Source: Fervidicella metallireducens AeB (GTDB lineage: Bacteria > Bacillota > Clostridia > Clostridiales > Caloramatoraceae). Taken from it: a stretch of DNA of 39,335 nt. Below are positions 17,215 to 26,966 of the stretch, piece after piece. The stretch's first letter is position 1. Each line of letters opens with the position of its first letter. Position numbers and translations under genes: made by a program. Location of the stretch: positions 1 to 39,335 of the forward strand of contig NZ_AZQP01000027.1 of the NCBI RefSeq assembly GCF_000601455.1, written 5' to 3'. The notes beneath the pieces are model-generated. The model did no database searches and had not been told where the DNA came from. It was given only the letters and a program-made list of their open reading frames with translations.

Positions 17215-18723
17215 TTAGCTATTATAATATAAATTATCTGAAGAATATTCCGGATCACATGTAACATCTATTCCTAACTTTCTAAATGTTTGCTCATCAT
17301 TTCTACTTATTATGGTAGTTGAATGTGCTTGGCATCCTTTAAGCAGTGATAATTTTTCCAATGCAACCTGGGCAGTTGGATTAGTTGCAGCACATATACT
17401 TAGGGCAATCAAAATCTCTTCACAATCTAAAGCTGTACTCTTACTGCCAAGTGTCTTAGTTTTTAAACTAATAATTGGTTCTAAAATTACTGGTGAAATT
17501 AAATGTATTTCGTCAGATATATTAGCTAAATGTTTAATTGCATTTAAAATCACTGCTGCCGTTGAATCCATAAGGCTTGAACTTTTTCCCTTAATGATAG
17601 TTCCATCATTCAGCTCCAGAGCAACACAAGGACATATCTCATTTTTACTTGACAATTCTCTTAGTTTTGCTGAATGTTCTCTTGCTGGAATAACAACCTT
17701 TCTATCTTCTTCCTTTAAATTAAGCTCTTCCATTATTAACTTTGATCTTTCAAAAGTTTCTTTATCAATATATCCTTTTTTATACTCACAACCAGTTTTA
17801 AAATATCTTCTTATTATTTCTTGTTTTGAAGCTTCTTTAACCACTTCATCATCAATTATTCCATATCCAACTCTATTAACACCCATATCTGTTGGAGATT
17901 TATATATTGACTCTTCACCTGTTATCTTTTCAATGATTCTCTTTAATATTGGGAAAGTTTCAATATCTCTATTATAGTTAACTGCTATTTTATTATATGC
18001 ATCAAAGTGAAAGGAGTCAATCATGTTAACATCCTTAAGATCCACAGTTGCAGCTTCATAGGCAATATTCAAAGGATGCTTTAATGGTACATTCCATACA
18101 GGGAAAGTCTCAAACTTTGAATAACCAGCAACCCTGCCTCTCTTATATTCATGATAAAGCTGATTCAAACAAGTAGCTAGTTTACCACTTCCAGGTCCTG
18201 GTGCTGTAACTACTACTATTGGTTTTGTTGTTTCAATGTATGGATTCTTTCCATATCCTTCATCACTAACTATAGTATCAACATCTGTAGGATAGCCCTT
18301 TGTAGCTCTATGTGTATATACTTTAATACCTCTTCTCTCAAGTTTGTTCATAAAGACAGTAGTTGCAGGCTGGCCATCATATCTTGTTATTACAACACTA
18401 TTAATGTCTAACTCATATGATCTTAAATCATCTATTAATCTTAATACATCCATATCATAGGTGATTCCAAAATCTCCTCTGATTTTGTTTCTTTCTATGT
18501 CTCCTGCATATACACATATAATTACTTCAACCTTGTCTTTAAGTTTATGCAAAAGTTTTATCTTGGCATTTTCATCAAATCCTGGTAAAACCCTTTTGGC
18601 ATGAAGGTCAAATAATAATTTACCTCCAAACTCAAGATACAATTTGTCATAATTGTTTACTCTTTCTAAAATATACTTTGACTGTTCTTCCAAGTACTTT
18701 TTGGGGTCAAATCCTAACTTCAT
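17215..18723 (-). CDS. DUF1846 domain-containing protein
   Basis: A 502-residue cytoplasmic protein of the DUF1846 family. Family members of this length are widespread in Firmicutes and human-associated anaerobes and have no firmly established function. Recognisable family segments are [56 protein letters not shown] (a P-loop-like GPGSGK at about 193-198), [18 protein letters not shown] and [19 protein letters not shown]. The P-loop suggests nucleotide binding, which is inference. The ATG at 18723 has GAGGAG upstream. It is a single-gene unit between a terminator and a 340-base AT-rich upstream stretch. Nothing ties it functionally to the hydroxyproline genes or to the glycan cluster. Confidence 0.93.
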   Translation of the reverse strand: MKLGFDPKKYLEEQSKYILERVNNYDKLYLEFGGKLLFDLHAKRVLPGFDENAKIKLLHKLKDKVEVIICVYAGDIERNKIRGDFGITYDMDVLRLIDDLRSYELDINSVVITRYDGQPATTVFMNKLERRGIKVYTHRATKGYPTDVDTIVSDEGYGKNPYIETTKPIVVVTAPGPGSGKLATCLNQLYHEYKRGRVAGYSKFETFPVWNVPLKHPLNIAYEAATVDLKDVNMIDSFHFDAYNKIAVNYNRDIETFPILKRIIEKITGEESIYKSPTDMGVNRVGYGIIDDEVVKEASKQEIIRRYFKTGCEYKKGYIDKETFERSKLIMEELNLKEEDRKVVIPAREHSAKLRELSSKNEICPCVALELNDGTIIKGKSSSLMDSTAAVILNAIKHLANISDEIHLISPVILEPIISLKTKTLGSKSTALDCEEILIALSICAATNPTAQVALEKLSLLKGCQAHSTTIISRNDEQTFRKLGIDVTCDPEYSSDNLYYNS

Positions 18724-19223
18724 AACTTTACTCCTCACTTTGCAATAAATTTTATCCGGTTATTTATTGTTGTTATTTTTACAAATTTCAACAATAAACT
18801 TTCTACTACAACTTATAATTATTGCATAAAGTTAAACTAAAGTAAATAATATTACTTGGGTTTTTCATGATAAATCTTCTTTTATATAAAGTTTGTATTA
18901 TACTTTTTTTCTTCTTATTTAAATATTAAACAGTAAACCCAATTACGTTATTCTTTTTTATTCCCCATAGTTTAATTTACTTATAACCATAAAAAATAAA
19001 GATACCTTCATTAATTTGTCCGTATTATTATAAAGTATTTTCTACACGTTTATGTTTGTAATCGCTTTTGGATTGTTGTAACATAATCTATTTAACAAAA
19101 TATGATATGATTAAAGTCGCCGAAATAATCCTGCAAAGTATGCCTTTTGAAATATGTATGTTTTTTCATTCTTATATAAAAAAAAATCTAATTTTCTCTG
19201 TCTGCATCAGCATAAAACACATA
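18724..19223. other. AT-rich intergenic region, no gene recognised
   Basis: About 500 bases between the divergently unsupported DUF1846 start and the next terminator. An open stretch of 66 codons on the plus strand near 19068 has no ribosome site and no coding-like composition. I see only AT-rich promoter-like sequence. Confidence 0.7.
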
Positions 19224-19255
19224 AATAAAAAAGGGGCAAAATATTTTTTGCCCTT
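19224..19255 (-). terminator. Intrinsic terminator of the glf-PAP2-GT2 cluster
   Basis: GGGCAAAA / TTTTGCCC (19246-19253 with 19234-19241), followed on the minus strand by CCTTTTTTATTT. Confidence 0.9.
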
Positions 19256-19297
19256 ATTAAAGTCATAGTTTCCATTGCTTATGAATTATCAATTTAT

Positions 19298-20314
19298 TTA
19301 ATTAAATCCAAATTTTTTCCTTGATAAAGAATAACCTGATAATATTATCTTCTTTCCTAATGAAGTATTTATTTGCATTAATCTTCCTAACATTGTTCTA
19401 TTTACTTCTTCATATAGGTTCTGATTTTTTGTACGTAAATAATCCCAAAGTTCTTCTTTTTTATTAATATTTTCTTCTGAATTAGCTTTTAATAATAGTA
19501 CTGTACTTATGGTCATCATCATAGTTAAATATTGAGTCATATATTTACGAAGCTTTTTACTTTCTATTTTTATAGGATCATAATTATCAATCATTATTTT
19601 TGTTACCCTTATTTGCTGATCAATACGACCTATCATTATTTTTTCATTAACAGACTGATCTTCTCTCCCAATGAAATATCTATAAAGATCTACATTTAAA
19701 TAATACAATGTTTTTACATAGGGTAGTGGTTTAAAAACAAAAATATTATCAACATAAAATGTATGCTTAGGAAGCTCTAAATTACAACTTCTTAGGACTT
19801 CCGTTCGATAAATAGCAGAATGCATCAATATATTTTGACTAATTTTTAGAAATCCTATATCATCCCAGGTAAAGACCTTTTCTTCAGGCATTGCACCTTT
19901 ATAGTTAATGCTTGTTGATTTACCTATGCTCAATTTTTCATACACATAATTTGTAATTAACATATCCACTGGTTCAGAATTGTTAATCATGTTTCTAAGT
20001 ACATCAAGTACTTTAATAAAACTATTTTTGTCAAACCAATCATCACTATCTAAAACTTTATAATACATACCTGTTGCATGTTTTAATCCTGTATTCACAG
20101 CATCACCATGGCCACCATTTTCTTTGTGAATTGCACGTATTATATTAGGATATTTTTTTTCATACTCATCAGCTATTTGAGAAGTATTATCTTTAGAACC
20201 ATCATTGACAATTAAAATTTCAATATCATCACTTCCTATTAAAAGTGACTCTATTGCCCTTTCCATATAAGATGCTGAATTGTAGCAAGGAATTGCTATA
20301 GTTAAAACTTTCAT
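19298..20314 (-). CDS. Glycosyltransferase family 2
   Basis: A 338-residue GT-A type glycosyltransferase acting at the cytoplasmic face of the membrane. Seen: TIAIPCYNSASYMERAIESL at the N terminus, VNDGSKDNTSQIADEY (nucleotide-sugar binding), HKENGGHGDAVNTGLKHATG, and KVLDSDDWFD with the DxD-like metal site. After about residue 220 it is a helical tail with basic residues. Its ATG starts directly after the TAA of the PAP2 gene, and its ribosome site GGAGG is in the end of that gene, so the two are coupled. Neighbouring glf suggests it uses or extends a galactofuranose-containing glycan; the acceptor is unknown. Confidence 0.9.
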   Translation of the reverse strand: MKVLTIAIPCYNSASYMERAIESLLIGSDDIEILIVNDGSKDNTSQIADEYEKKYPNIIRAIHKENGGHGDAVNTGLKHATGMYYKVLDSDDWFDKNSFIKVLDVLRNMINNSEPVDMLITNYVYEKLSIGKSTSINYKGAMPEEKVFTWDDIGFLKISQNILMHSAIYRTEVLRSCNLELPKHTFYVDNIFVFKPLPYVKTLYYLNVDLYRYFIGREDQSVNEKIMIGRIDQQIRVTKIMIDNYDPIKIESKKLRKYMTQYLTMMMTISTVLLLKANSEENINKKEELWDYLRTKNQNLYEEVNRTMLGRLMQINTSLGKKIILSGYSLSRKKFGFN

Positions 20315-20974
20315 TTATGCCTCCTGTTTTATTAATTTTTTTAATTTATAAAGCTGTAGCTGCAATGAAAACTGCCACGTTAATTCAGCTAACACTACTC
20401 CTGCAATAACGTCAGCTATAACATGTTGTTTTGTAGTTAAGGTTGAAATACTTATCATGACTGCCATAAATAAGGAAAAATACCTATACCAAACAGGGAT
20501 AGTTTTATTATTTCTAAGGCCTGCAAAACAATACCAGCTAACTAATACATGAATGGACGGAAAAAGATTATTTGCAGCATCTACACTATATAAAAATCTA
20601 AGCATGTCCACAAAAATATTAGTTGAAGCTAAGTCAGGCCTTATATTAGTAGTAGGAAAAGTGACATAAATAACAAAACAAGTTATTTTTCCCAATATGT
20701 CTGAAATAGCAAGTCGATAACAGTTATCTTCGCTTATTTTACTTATTAAAATATAATTAAAAATCCAAAATAGATAACTTCCTAGATAGAATACTATAAA
20801 TATTGGTACTACTGGTATACCATTATCTAAATTAGTTGTTAAATCATGAAATACCCTATTCTTATAGAACAACCTGGCCCCTGAATACACTGAAAAATTA
20901 ATTATTACACATAAAATCAATGGTTTTATTGCATATTTAGGTATAAAGTCATAAATCTTTCTAAACACCTTCAT
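20315..20974 (-). CDS. PAP2-superfamily membrane phosphatase
   Basis: A 219-residue protein with about six membrane helices. The three PAP2 motifs are recognisable: TNIRPD (motif 1 region, the Lys is not conserved), LFPSIHV (PSxH, motif 2) and TKQHVIADVIAGVV (motif 3 with HxxxD). Members act on lipid phosphates such as undecaprenyl pyrophosphate or transfer phospho-head-groups. Its place between a galactofuranose-donor enzyme and a glycosyltransferase suggests a role in lipid-linked glycan or glycolipid assembly, which is inference. A purine-rich site precedes the ATG. Spacing to glf upstream is 188 bases, with only an AT-rich stretch and a 12-base palindrome (GCTAATATTAGC at 21111-21122). 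Confidence 0.87.
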   Translation of the reverse strand: MKVFRKIYDFIPKYAIKPLILCVIINFSVYSGARLFYKNRVFHDLTTNLDNGIPVVPIFIVFYLGSYLFWIFNYILISKISEDNCYRLAISDILGKITCFVIYVTFPTTNIRPDLASTNIFVDMLRFLYSVDAANNLFPSIHVLVSWYCFAGLRNNKTIPVWYRYFSLFMAVMISISTLTTKQHVIADVIAGVVLAELTWQFSLQLQLYKLKKLIKQEA

Positions 20975-21162
20975 CTTCTTTACCTACATCCTTTAAGAGT
21001 TTTCTAATATCAAAAATTTAATATTTAATAATATTTTTAGAATATAATTTTTATATATCATATAGTCAATTTATATATAACAGATTTAATGTAATTTTTG
21101 TTTTCCACCCGCTAATATTAGCAATTTTTAATAAGATCACAAAATCTAAACAAAACTTCAGC

Positions 21163-22251
21163 CTATTTAATATTTTGATAGAAAAGTTTTAGTGCTTCTT
21201 CAACTACCTTGTCCATATTATAATATTTATAATTGGCCAATCTTCCAATGAAAAATACATTTTTAAGTTTTTGTGCTTCTTCTTCATAGAGCCTATATTG
21301 TTCAGTATTTTTCCTCTGTGGAATTGGATAAAAAGGTTCTCCTTCTGAAGATGGGTATTCTCTTACAATGGTTGTTTTATAATGTTTTTGCCCAGTTAAA
21401 TGTTTAAACTCAGTAATTCGAGTAAAATCATAGTCATTTGGATAATTAACTGTCCCTACTTCTTGATATTTTACACAATCTAATGTTTCAAATTCAAATC
21501 TTAATGATCTATATGGTAATTTACCATATTTATAATCAAAATAATAATCAATTGGCCCTGTGTAAATTAAATTTTCATATTCAACATCACCAATTACATC
21601 TTTAAAATCTGTATTTAATAATATATGTATATTTTTACTATTTAGCATATTTTCAAAAATCTTAGTGTATCCATATTTTGGCATACCTTGGTATTTATCT
21701 GTAAAATATCTGCCATCTCTATTATTTCTTATTGGTATTCTTGCTATAACCTCCGGCTCTAGTTCATAAGGATATAGATCCCATTGTTTTTTTGTATAAT
21801 TTTTAAAGAATTTTTCATATAGTTCTTCGCCTATTTTAGTTATAACCATATCCTCAGAATTTAGAATTTCCTTTTTGTTGCATTTTGCATTTTCATAATA
21901 ATTATTTAGCTCATCTGATGAAAAATTAAAATTATAAAGGATATTTATAGTATCTAGGTTTATTGGCATAGGAACAGTTTGTCCATCAACATAAGCTAAT
22001 ACTTTATGTTGATAATGATACCAATCTGTAAAATTAGAAATATAATCCCATACTTCTTTATTATTTGTATGGAAAATGTGAGGACCATATTTATGAACTA
22101 AAATACCATCCTCATTAAAATAATCAAAAGCATTTCCACCTATATGATTTCTTTTTTCAACTATTAAAACTTTTTTATTTAAAAGATTTGCTATTCTCTC
22201 TGCTAACACACATCCTGCAAATCCTGCACCAACAATAACATAATTATACAT
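21163..22251 (-). CDS. glf: UDP-galactopyranose mutase
   Basis: A 362-residue FAD enzyme converting UDP-galactopyranose to UDP-galactofuranose. Rossmann motif VIVGAGFAGCVLAERIA (about 5-21), VEKRNHIGGNAFD, YGPHIFHTNNKEVWDY with the conserved His, TKKQWDLYPYELEPEVIARIPIRNNRDGRYF, and GPIDYYFDYKYGKLPYRSLRF are all diagnostic; the late segment IGRLANYKYYNMDKVVEEAL closes the FAD site. Length is normal. GGAGG precedes the ATG by 7 bases. It heads the three-gene set glf, PAP2, GT2 on the minus strand. Confidence 0.97.
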   Translation of the reverse strand: MYNYVIVGAGFAGCVLAERIANLLNKKVLIVEKRNHIGGNAFDYFNEDGILVHKYGPHIFHTNNKEVWDYISNFTDWYHYQHKVLAYVDGQTVPMPINLDTINILYNFNFSSDELNNYYENAKCNKKEILNSEDMVITKIGEELYEKFFKNYTKKQWDLYPYELEPEVIARIPIRNNRDGRYFTDKYQGMPKYGYTKIFENMLNSKNIHILLNTDFKDVIGDVEYENLIYTGPIDYYFDYKYGKLPYRSLRFEFETLDCVKYQEVGTVNYPNDYDFTRITEFKHLTGQKHYKTTIVREYPSSEGEPFYPIPQRKNTEQYRLYEEEAQKLKNVFFIGRLANYKYYNMDKVVEEALKLFYQNIK

Positions 22252-22532
22252 ATTGTTTCCTCCAAAAATTATAATGAATTCTTACTAAATCTAATTTATC
22301 TTTAGCTTTGTTTGTAATTTATTTTAAGATAAAAACAAAAATTTTTCAAATTTTATTTTTTATCAATTTTTTCGACTACATTTTTAAATAGAATAACTAA
22401 AAATTTGTTTTACTATATCATCAAGACTTCGCCTTTTTGTTTTAGAAGTAATATTTTTTGTCTGCTGCATTAAATCTCTTTTATAGAATAATTTTCTACC
22501 GATTCATAATTGAACAAACTGCTCATACATGC
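22252..22532. other. Intergenic region with a short coding-like fragment
   Basis: 281 bases. On the minus strand about 22394-22495 is an open stretch of some 34 codons ending in KTKRRSLDDIVKQIFSYSI, without a start codon or ribosome site of its own. It could be a remnant of a gene tail. Otherwise AT-rich. Confidence 0.4.
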
Positions 22533-23557
22533 TTAAAATTTTATTAATATTTTAGATATCTCATCTACTGCATCGTCTATATTATTTGCACTTATTGTAA
22601 AGTCAAATTCTTTATTTTTGAAGTTATATAGTGGATCATAATATTTTGTCATAAGCTCTTCAACAACAAGCTCATAGTTTTTATATTTTATTTCATTTAT
22701 ATATCTTTCTATGTTTTTTTCACTCATATGTTTTCTAAGTAGATTTAAAGCTCTCATTAATTCGTCATCATTTCTTGTGACATACTCTTCAATTATGTTT
22801 TTAACTCTCTTTTCAATATCTGCATCGACTTTTATTTTTATTCCAATTTCCATAGAAGAAAAGATATACTCAGGTATAATTATTTTCCCTATTCTTTTGC
22901 TCTCACCCTCAACAACTATTGTGTTTGTTTTCCTTTTTCTAATGGCTTCATAAATATATGACTCAAACATCTTTTGGGAATTTTGCTGACCTAGTCCAAC
23001 ACTTCCTAATAGAGAACCACGATGATTTGCGTATCCTTCAAGGTCTAAAACATCATGTCCCCTTTTTTCAAGCTCCTTCAATATCTTGGTTTTTCCAACA
23101 CCTGTGTTGCCATAAAGAACTATAAATTTAACATCTTTTATAGTCTGAGGTAAAATCTCATTTATATATTTTCTATATCCCTTATATCCACTTGAAAGTT
23201 TTACTGCATTTATACCAAGGAGGATAGAAGTGATACTATGCTACTGCTTCTCATCCCTCCCCTTGCACAATAAAATATTAGTTGGTCATATTTTTTATCC
23301 AAATCAGAGACCTCTTTAAAAATCATTGGAAGCCTTTTAGATGTTGCCTTGATACCAAGATATTTTGCCTTTTCAACGCTCTCATTAACATAAACAGTCC
23401 CAATTTTCTTTCTATCCTCATCATTAAACAAAGGAATGTTTATGGAGTTTGGAATATGCTCTTGTCTGTATTCTCCCTCACTCCTAACATCTATCAAAAC
23501 ATAACTTCCATGTATTTTATTTTTGTCTATTTCCTCGTAGTTTAATATCTTTATCAT
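22533..23557 (-). pseudogene. selU: tRNA 2-selenouridine synthase SelU/MnmH, split by a one-base frameshift
   Basis: Replaces sulfur of 2-thiouridine 34 in tRNA by selenium, using selenophosphate. The N-terminal rhodanese domain has the family active site YCARGGMRSSS; the C-terminal part has a P-loop YGNTGVGKTKIL and a LEGYANHRGSLLGSVG block. The first frame (ATG 23557, site AGAGGGAT) stops at 23210 after SLLSSLV. Inserting one base near 23213-23218 (TTGG to TTGGG) continues it as LGINAVKLSSGYKGYRKYI through the P-loop to the stop at 22533, giving 341 residues, the expected size. As written neither half is complete: the rhodanese and the P-loop ATPase are apart. Its presence implies a selenium-using strain. 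Could be an assembly indel. Confidence 0.85.
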
Positions 23558-23631
23558 TTGAATCCCTCTTGTTTCTTCCAGTATATGCCACTGGTTATTG
23601 TTAATTGTTGCTATTAAATTATATCTACACT

Positions 23632-23906
23632 TTATGTATCATCAAACAGTTTTTCAATTCCATTATATTTATTTGCTACATAAAAGCACATTCTGTTCTG
23701 GCTTTTCTTATCTATGATGCCGCCTTTTTGCTGCCATTTTAACAAATTCCAGCTCACCTTACATTTTCATATAGTCTTCCAAGCGCTCTGGGTTTAAATT
23801 CATGGACGGAAGTGTGTTTTAAATGGTTCCCTTATCATTTCCAATATACTTTCAGCAGATTTATCTTAACTTGATAAATAGTAACGGTAAAGCCTGTTGT
23901 ATTGTT
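23632..23906 (-). pseudogene. Remnant of an unidentified gene
   Basis: Minus-strand coding-like pieces in three frames: ESILEMIREPFKTHFRP, then MNLNPERLEDYMKM, then KVSWNLLKWQQKGG continuing to YVANKYNGIEKLFDDT and a stop at 23632. Each is closed by stops, and together they look like the C-terminal part of one decayed protein with a WNLLKWQ winged-helix-like segment. I do not recognise the family. No start or ribosome site is present. Confidence 0.45.
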
Positions 23907-24273
23907 TAGTGAAACAAGCATATCCTCTGTAAATATTATAATCATTAAAATATTTATCTGCAAAATAAAAATAAGTATTCCTGAAAATATTCAAAAAATA
24001 AGCGTGGTTTATTTCCACCCTTTTAAACTATATCCAATTAAAATGACTTATCACTATTGAGACGGTATAATTTGCTGGATGTATATGAAAAAGAATTTAT
24101 ACTATCCTATAAATGCAGCTAACTATCGATTTGGTTCTGAATTGTCGGAGGATTTTTCTATCTTTTCGTACAGGTAATATATTCTTTTGAATAAGAGCTT
24201 TAGCATTAAGCAAAGTTATTACATACCCACATTTGCCAGTCCAATAGCATATTTAAGTTACTTATAAATTAAT
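23907..24273. other. Intergenic region, nothing recognised
   Basis: About 370 bases with mixed, somewhat GC-richer patches among AT-rich DNA, and no open frame longer than about 30 codons. Possibly more of the degraded material seen to its left. Confidence 0.5.
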
Positions 24274-24315
24274 AAAAAAAATGCCTTACTATAACGTTAA
24301 ACTGGATAGCAAGGC
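24274..24315 (-). terminator. Intrinsic terminator (minus strand)
   Basis: GCCTTGCTAT pairs with ATAGTAAGGC (one G-T pair), 13-nt loop, then ATTTTTTTTATT. It lies 150 bases after the coiled-coil gene pair and is probably their terminator. Confidence 0.8.
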
Positions 24316-24464
24316 TGTTTTCAAATTCCTTTATTAGTTAAAGCTGTTAGTAAATCTATTTAAGACTAAAGCATGATCTGATTAGCCATAATCCATTTCA
24401 ATAAAAGTAAATCCCTTAGGTTGAAAAATCAACACCATTGTAAATGTCAGGTATTTTACTTAAA

Positions 24465-24938
24465 TTAAACTTTTTCTAATAATTTGTTAATAAGGCTTCT
24501 ATCATTAACCAACTGTTCAATTTGCTTCTGCTGAACTGCTAGTGTATGCATCATTTCATGCAATATTTTACGGTGTTCTTCAAATTCATGATGTATGTCT
24601 GAAATTATATTTGTGTTTTCTACAAACAGATTTTCTATTTTTATGTAAATATCATTTAAGCGTTCTTCTAACCGTGTCATTGTAACTCTTTCTTCTTCCT
24701 TTATGGGACTAGATTCAGCTCGATTGCCTGCTAAACCCCTGACTTTTCTCCACTTCCATTCAGAAGCATTCACATTAGCTTCTTTATTAGTTTCAATTCT
24801 ACCGTCACCTAAATATCTGTATTTTAACATTACTTGGTTAGTTTTTTCATCAAACCATCTTTCTAATATTTCAAATTTTCCTCCACCGTTTTCATGGAAG
24901 CTTCCTATTGCGAACTTCTTGCTTTCTTTTAATCCCAT
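24465..24938 (-). CDS. Hypothetical protein with C-terminal coiled coil
   Basis: A 157-residue protein of unknown function. The N-terminal half (about 1-75) is a small beta-rich domain with FHENGGGKFEILERWF, VMLKYRYLGDGRIET and SEWKWRKVRGLAG; the remainder (about 80-157) is heptad-like (TRLEERLNDIYIKIENLF ... HHEFEEHRKILHEMM) and probably a coiled coil. The ATG at 24938 is preferred, with GGAG about 8 bases upstream. It follows a 56-residue coiled-coil ORF with a one-base gap, so the pair is one operon. No sequence family recognised. The domain plan of small basic beta domain plus coiled coil could suit a DNA- or phage-related accessory protein, but that is only a guess. Confidence 0.7.
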   Translation of the reverse strand: MGLKESKKFAIGSFHENGGGKFEILERWFDEKTNQVMLKYRYLGDGRIETNKEANVNASEWKWRKVRGLAGNRAESSPIKEEERVTMTRLEERLNDIYIKIENLFVENTNIISDIHHEFEEHRKILHEMMHTLAVQQKQIEQLVNDRSLINKLLEKV

Positions 24939-24939
24939 G

Positions 24940-25110
24940 TTACACACTCCACTCCATGATTCTACTTCTTAGGATAGCTTCTTGTTTTCTGAGTTCCTCT
25001 AACTGTTGACGAATTTTAGCATCCTCTTTAACCTCTAATACTGTTTCAGCTAAATCTATAGCTTGTCTAACCTCAACTAATTCCATCCTTAAATCATCTA
25101 ATTTTTCCAT
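24940..25110 (-). CDS. Small coiled-coil protein, 56 residues
   Basis: Starts MEKLDDLRMELVEVRQAID and ends RKQEAILRSRIMEWSV; almost entirely charged alpha-helix with heptad spacing. GGAGGAC lies 8 bases before the ATG. The TAA is one base from the ATG of the next gene, so they are translationally coupled. Coding character is supported by the strong ribosome site, the coupling and the lack of stops; function unknown. Confidence 0.7.
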   Translation of the reverse strand: MEKLDDLRMELVEVRQAIDLAETVLEVKEDAKIRQQLEELRKQEAILRSRIMEWSV

Positions 25111-25225
25111 AATTCGTCCTCCAAACTTAATCTTTTGTCAAGATTATACTAAAAATTAAGATTAGAGTAAACAATTAAAGGGCAGGGAATTAAAACCATG
25201 TAATTAAATCTTTAATACATTTTTA

Positions 25226-25473
25226 TACTTCACATATTAATTTACAAAGGTTATACAATAATTTTTGTCTTTCTTCTATTTCCTGTTTCCCAAAATTGTT
25301 ATATGGTTTGAAATCCAAATTATTCTTAGCACAGAACTTTTTAAAATCAGGATTTGTCTTATACAACTATCAGTTAATGTTTTCGCAAAAATAGTTCCAA
25401 TACATGAATAAGTTACTAATTTTTCAGTAAATAATTCATCATTTGAAGAACAATTATCACTGCTTTTAAGCAA
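25226..25473 (-). pseudogene. Remnant of a small unidentified gene, frame-broken
   Basis: Minus strand: SSNDELFTEKLVTYSCIGTI and then, after a frame change near 25364, TNPDFKKFCAKNNLDFKPYNN continuing to a stop after LYNLCKLICEV near 25229. No ribosome site or convincing start upstream. The two parts read well together, which suggests a recently broken gene. Family not recognised. Confidence 0.5.
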
Positions 25474-25753
25474 CAGTAATCCTAATTATTTCAAGTTCCT
25501 AAATCATTTCTTATGTTCATTTTTCACTTTCTTGATATATTAAAAAGGGATTTGTTATAGGTAATTTACCTAAAACAGCATATCTAAATATACTTCCTGC
25601 AGCTTTTCATTATAAAGCTGTCATTCTGTAATACCAATGTCTCTATATCAATTAGTTTTACTATTTCCTGCCCCTCTCAATAATTTCTATTGTATCCAAG
25701 AAAGCAACTCATGTATAGTCTACTGGAAATTGTTCTTGGTTTTTTCCAAAATC
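25474..25753. other. Degraded intergenic region
   Basis: Contains a further minus-strand open piece without a start (RYAVLGKLPITNPFLIYQES) and no complete gene. With the flanking remnants it forms a zone of decayed genes. Confidence 0.4.
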
Positions 25754-26452
25754 TCATGGTTTTATTTTACCACTTACAAATACCCCCCTATAACCTATAT
25801 ATCCCGCTAAAAGATATGCAATTGTCTTTGGTATCATCAATAAACCTATCATAGGGTTTATATTATTAAAAAGTATTACAGGTATATAGCAGGCGTAAGA
25901 TATAAAAATCATTATACTTATCCATCTAAAGGTTATATCTTTAGTTTTTTCAGCATCAATATACATTAAAAAAGCAACACTTAAACCCTGAACTGTAAGA
26001 GGTATATTTCTAATAAGAGACCAAATATTAGGCTGGTTTAAACTTGACCAATTATTTTGAGGTAAAAATAAAATAATTATTCTTATAATACCTAAAGCTA
26101 TTAAAAAATAATGAAATATTCCAAACTCCTTGTTAAATCTATATTTCCAAACATAAAGAAAAACAATATAAAATAATGTTACAGTAATTGCTGTTGCTAA
26201 GGCACCATATCCAACTAATGCTGAATACTTTTCTACTCCCCCCAACATATATGCATATGCTCTAAATCCAACGTGTCCTGTATCTCCAACAGCAAGTAAA
26301 AAGAATGCTAAAAGTAAATGTTCACCCACTTTTTGCTGTTTATATTGTAATTTTTCTTTATTTAATTTCATTTTTATAACCATTAGCCATATTAAGAATA
26401 AATAAGTAATATTAAATATTATCTCTGTCATACCTCTTAGTTTCTCTGACAT
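25754..26452 (-). CDS. Seven-helix membrane protein of unknown function
   Basis: A 232-residue protein with about seven hydrophobic helices. The ATG at 26452 follows GGGGGG by 5 bases; the further open frame to 26506 is AT-rich non-coding. Notable loops are LAVGDTGHVGFRAYAYMLGG, near the second helix, with one His and one Asp in the membrane boundary, and FLPQNNWSSLNQPN. No enzyme or transporter motif recognised. It is isolated: remnants on both sides, no gene within 250 bases in the same direction. Confidence 0.75.
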   Translation of the reverse strand: MSEKLRGMTEIIFNITYLFLIWLMVIKMKLNKEKLQYKQQKVGEHLLLAFFLLAVGDTGHVGFRAYAYMLGGVEKYSALVGYGALATAITVTLFYIVFLYVWKYRFNKEFGIFHYFLIALGIIRIIILFLPQNNWSSLNQPNIWSLIRNIPLTVQGLSVAFLMYIDAEKTKDITFRWISIMIFISYACYIPVILFNNINPMIGLLMIPKTIAYLLAGYIGYRGVFVSGKIKP

Positions 26453-26710
26453 AAAAACCCCCCTTAAAAATTTTAATTTATATTTTATGAATAATATGTA
26501 TAGCATATTTGCCCCATTGATATCTGTAGGTGAATCACCGGAATTCGATTTTACAGTCCACTAAAATATTGATTGCCTTCAGTATCTTTTTTATTGACCT
26601 AGTTAAACGATAAGCCATCATAAAAGATTTTTGATTTAAGTTTAGCTTTTTAAAATCTCAATATTAATCATAATTTTTTTATTATAATTCATATATATGT
26701 TCGTTTATTC

Positions 26711-26848
26711 TTAATATACCTTATAAAATTGGTTCTGCGCTATAGTAACATTATCACGAATATACCTATTTATTTTATCTAAATCTTTAGTATATGTAAG
26801 TTCATAAAACATTGCCTTTAAATGTAAAAGTTTCTCATGTTCATTCAT
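26711..26848 (-). CDS. Possible 45-residue protein
   Basis: Starts MNEHEKLLHLKAMFYELTYT and ends QNQFYKVY; helical, charged, no Cys. The upstream site (GTGAAG) is weak and no partner gene is nearby, so this is a tentative call. It resembles the length of small clostridial regulatory peptides but lacks the Spo0E-type SQxLD motif. Confidence 0.35.
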   Translation of the reverse strand: MNEHEKLLHLKAMFYELTYTKDLDKINRYIRDNVTIAQNQFYKVY

Positions 26849-26867
26849 TTTACTTCACTTGTCTCAA

Positions 26868-26888
26868 AAGAAAAGAGCCAAAAGGCTC
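26868..26888 (-). terminator. Intrinsic terminator (minus strand)
   Basis: GAGCC / GGCTC, loop TTTT, followed by TTTTCTTTTG on the minus strand. It terminates transcripts coming through the acetyltransferase remnant. Confidence 0.7.
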
Positions 26889-26966
26889 CGACTATAATCA
26901 ACAAATACAGATGATGTAACATCTCCAGCATATTTACTATCCAAAACAAACTCTGCACAAGGAAAA

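Noticed and set aside
17312-17977. 221-codon plus-strand open frame opposite the DUF1846 gene
   Set aside because: Long, but antisense to a conserved protein in full register, with a Ser/Leu/Ile-rich shadow composition and no ribosome site.
19068-19268. 66-codon plus-strand open frame in the AT-rich gap
   Set aside because: TTG start, no ribosome site, overlaps the terminator of the minus-strand glycan cluster, low-complexity composition.
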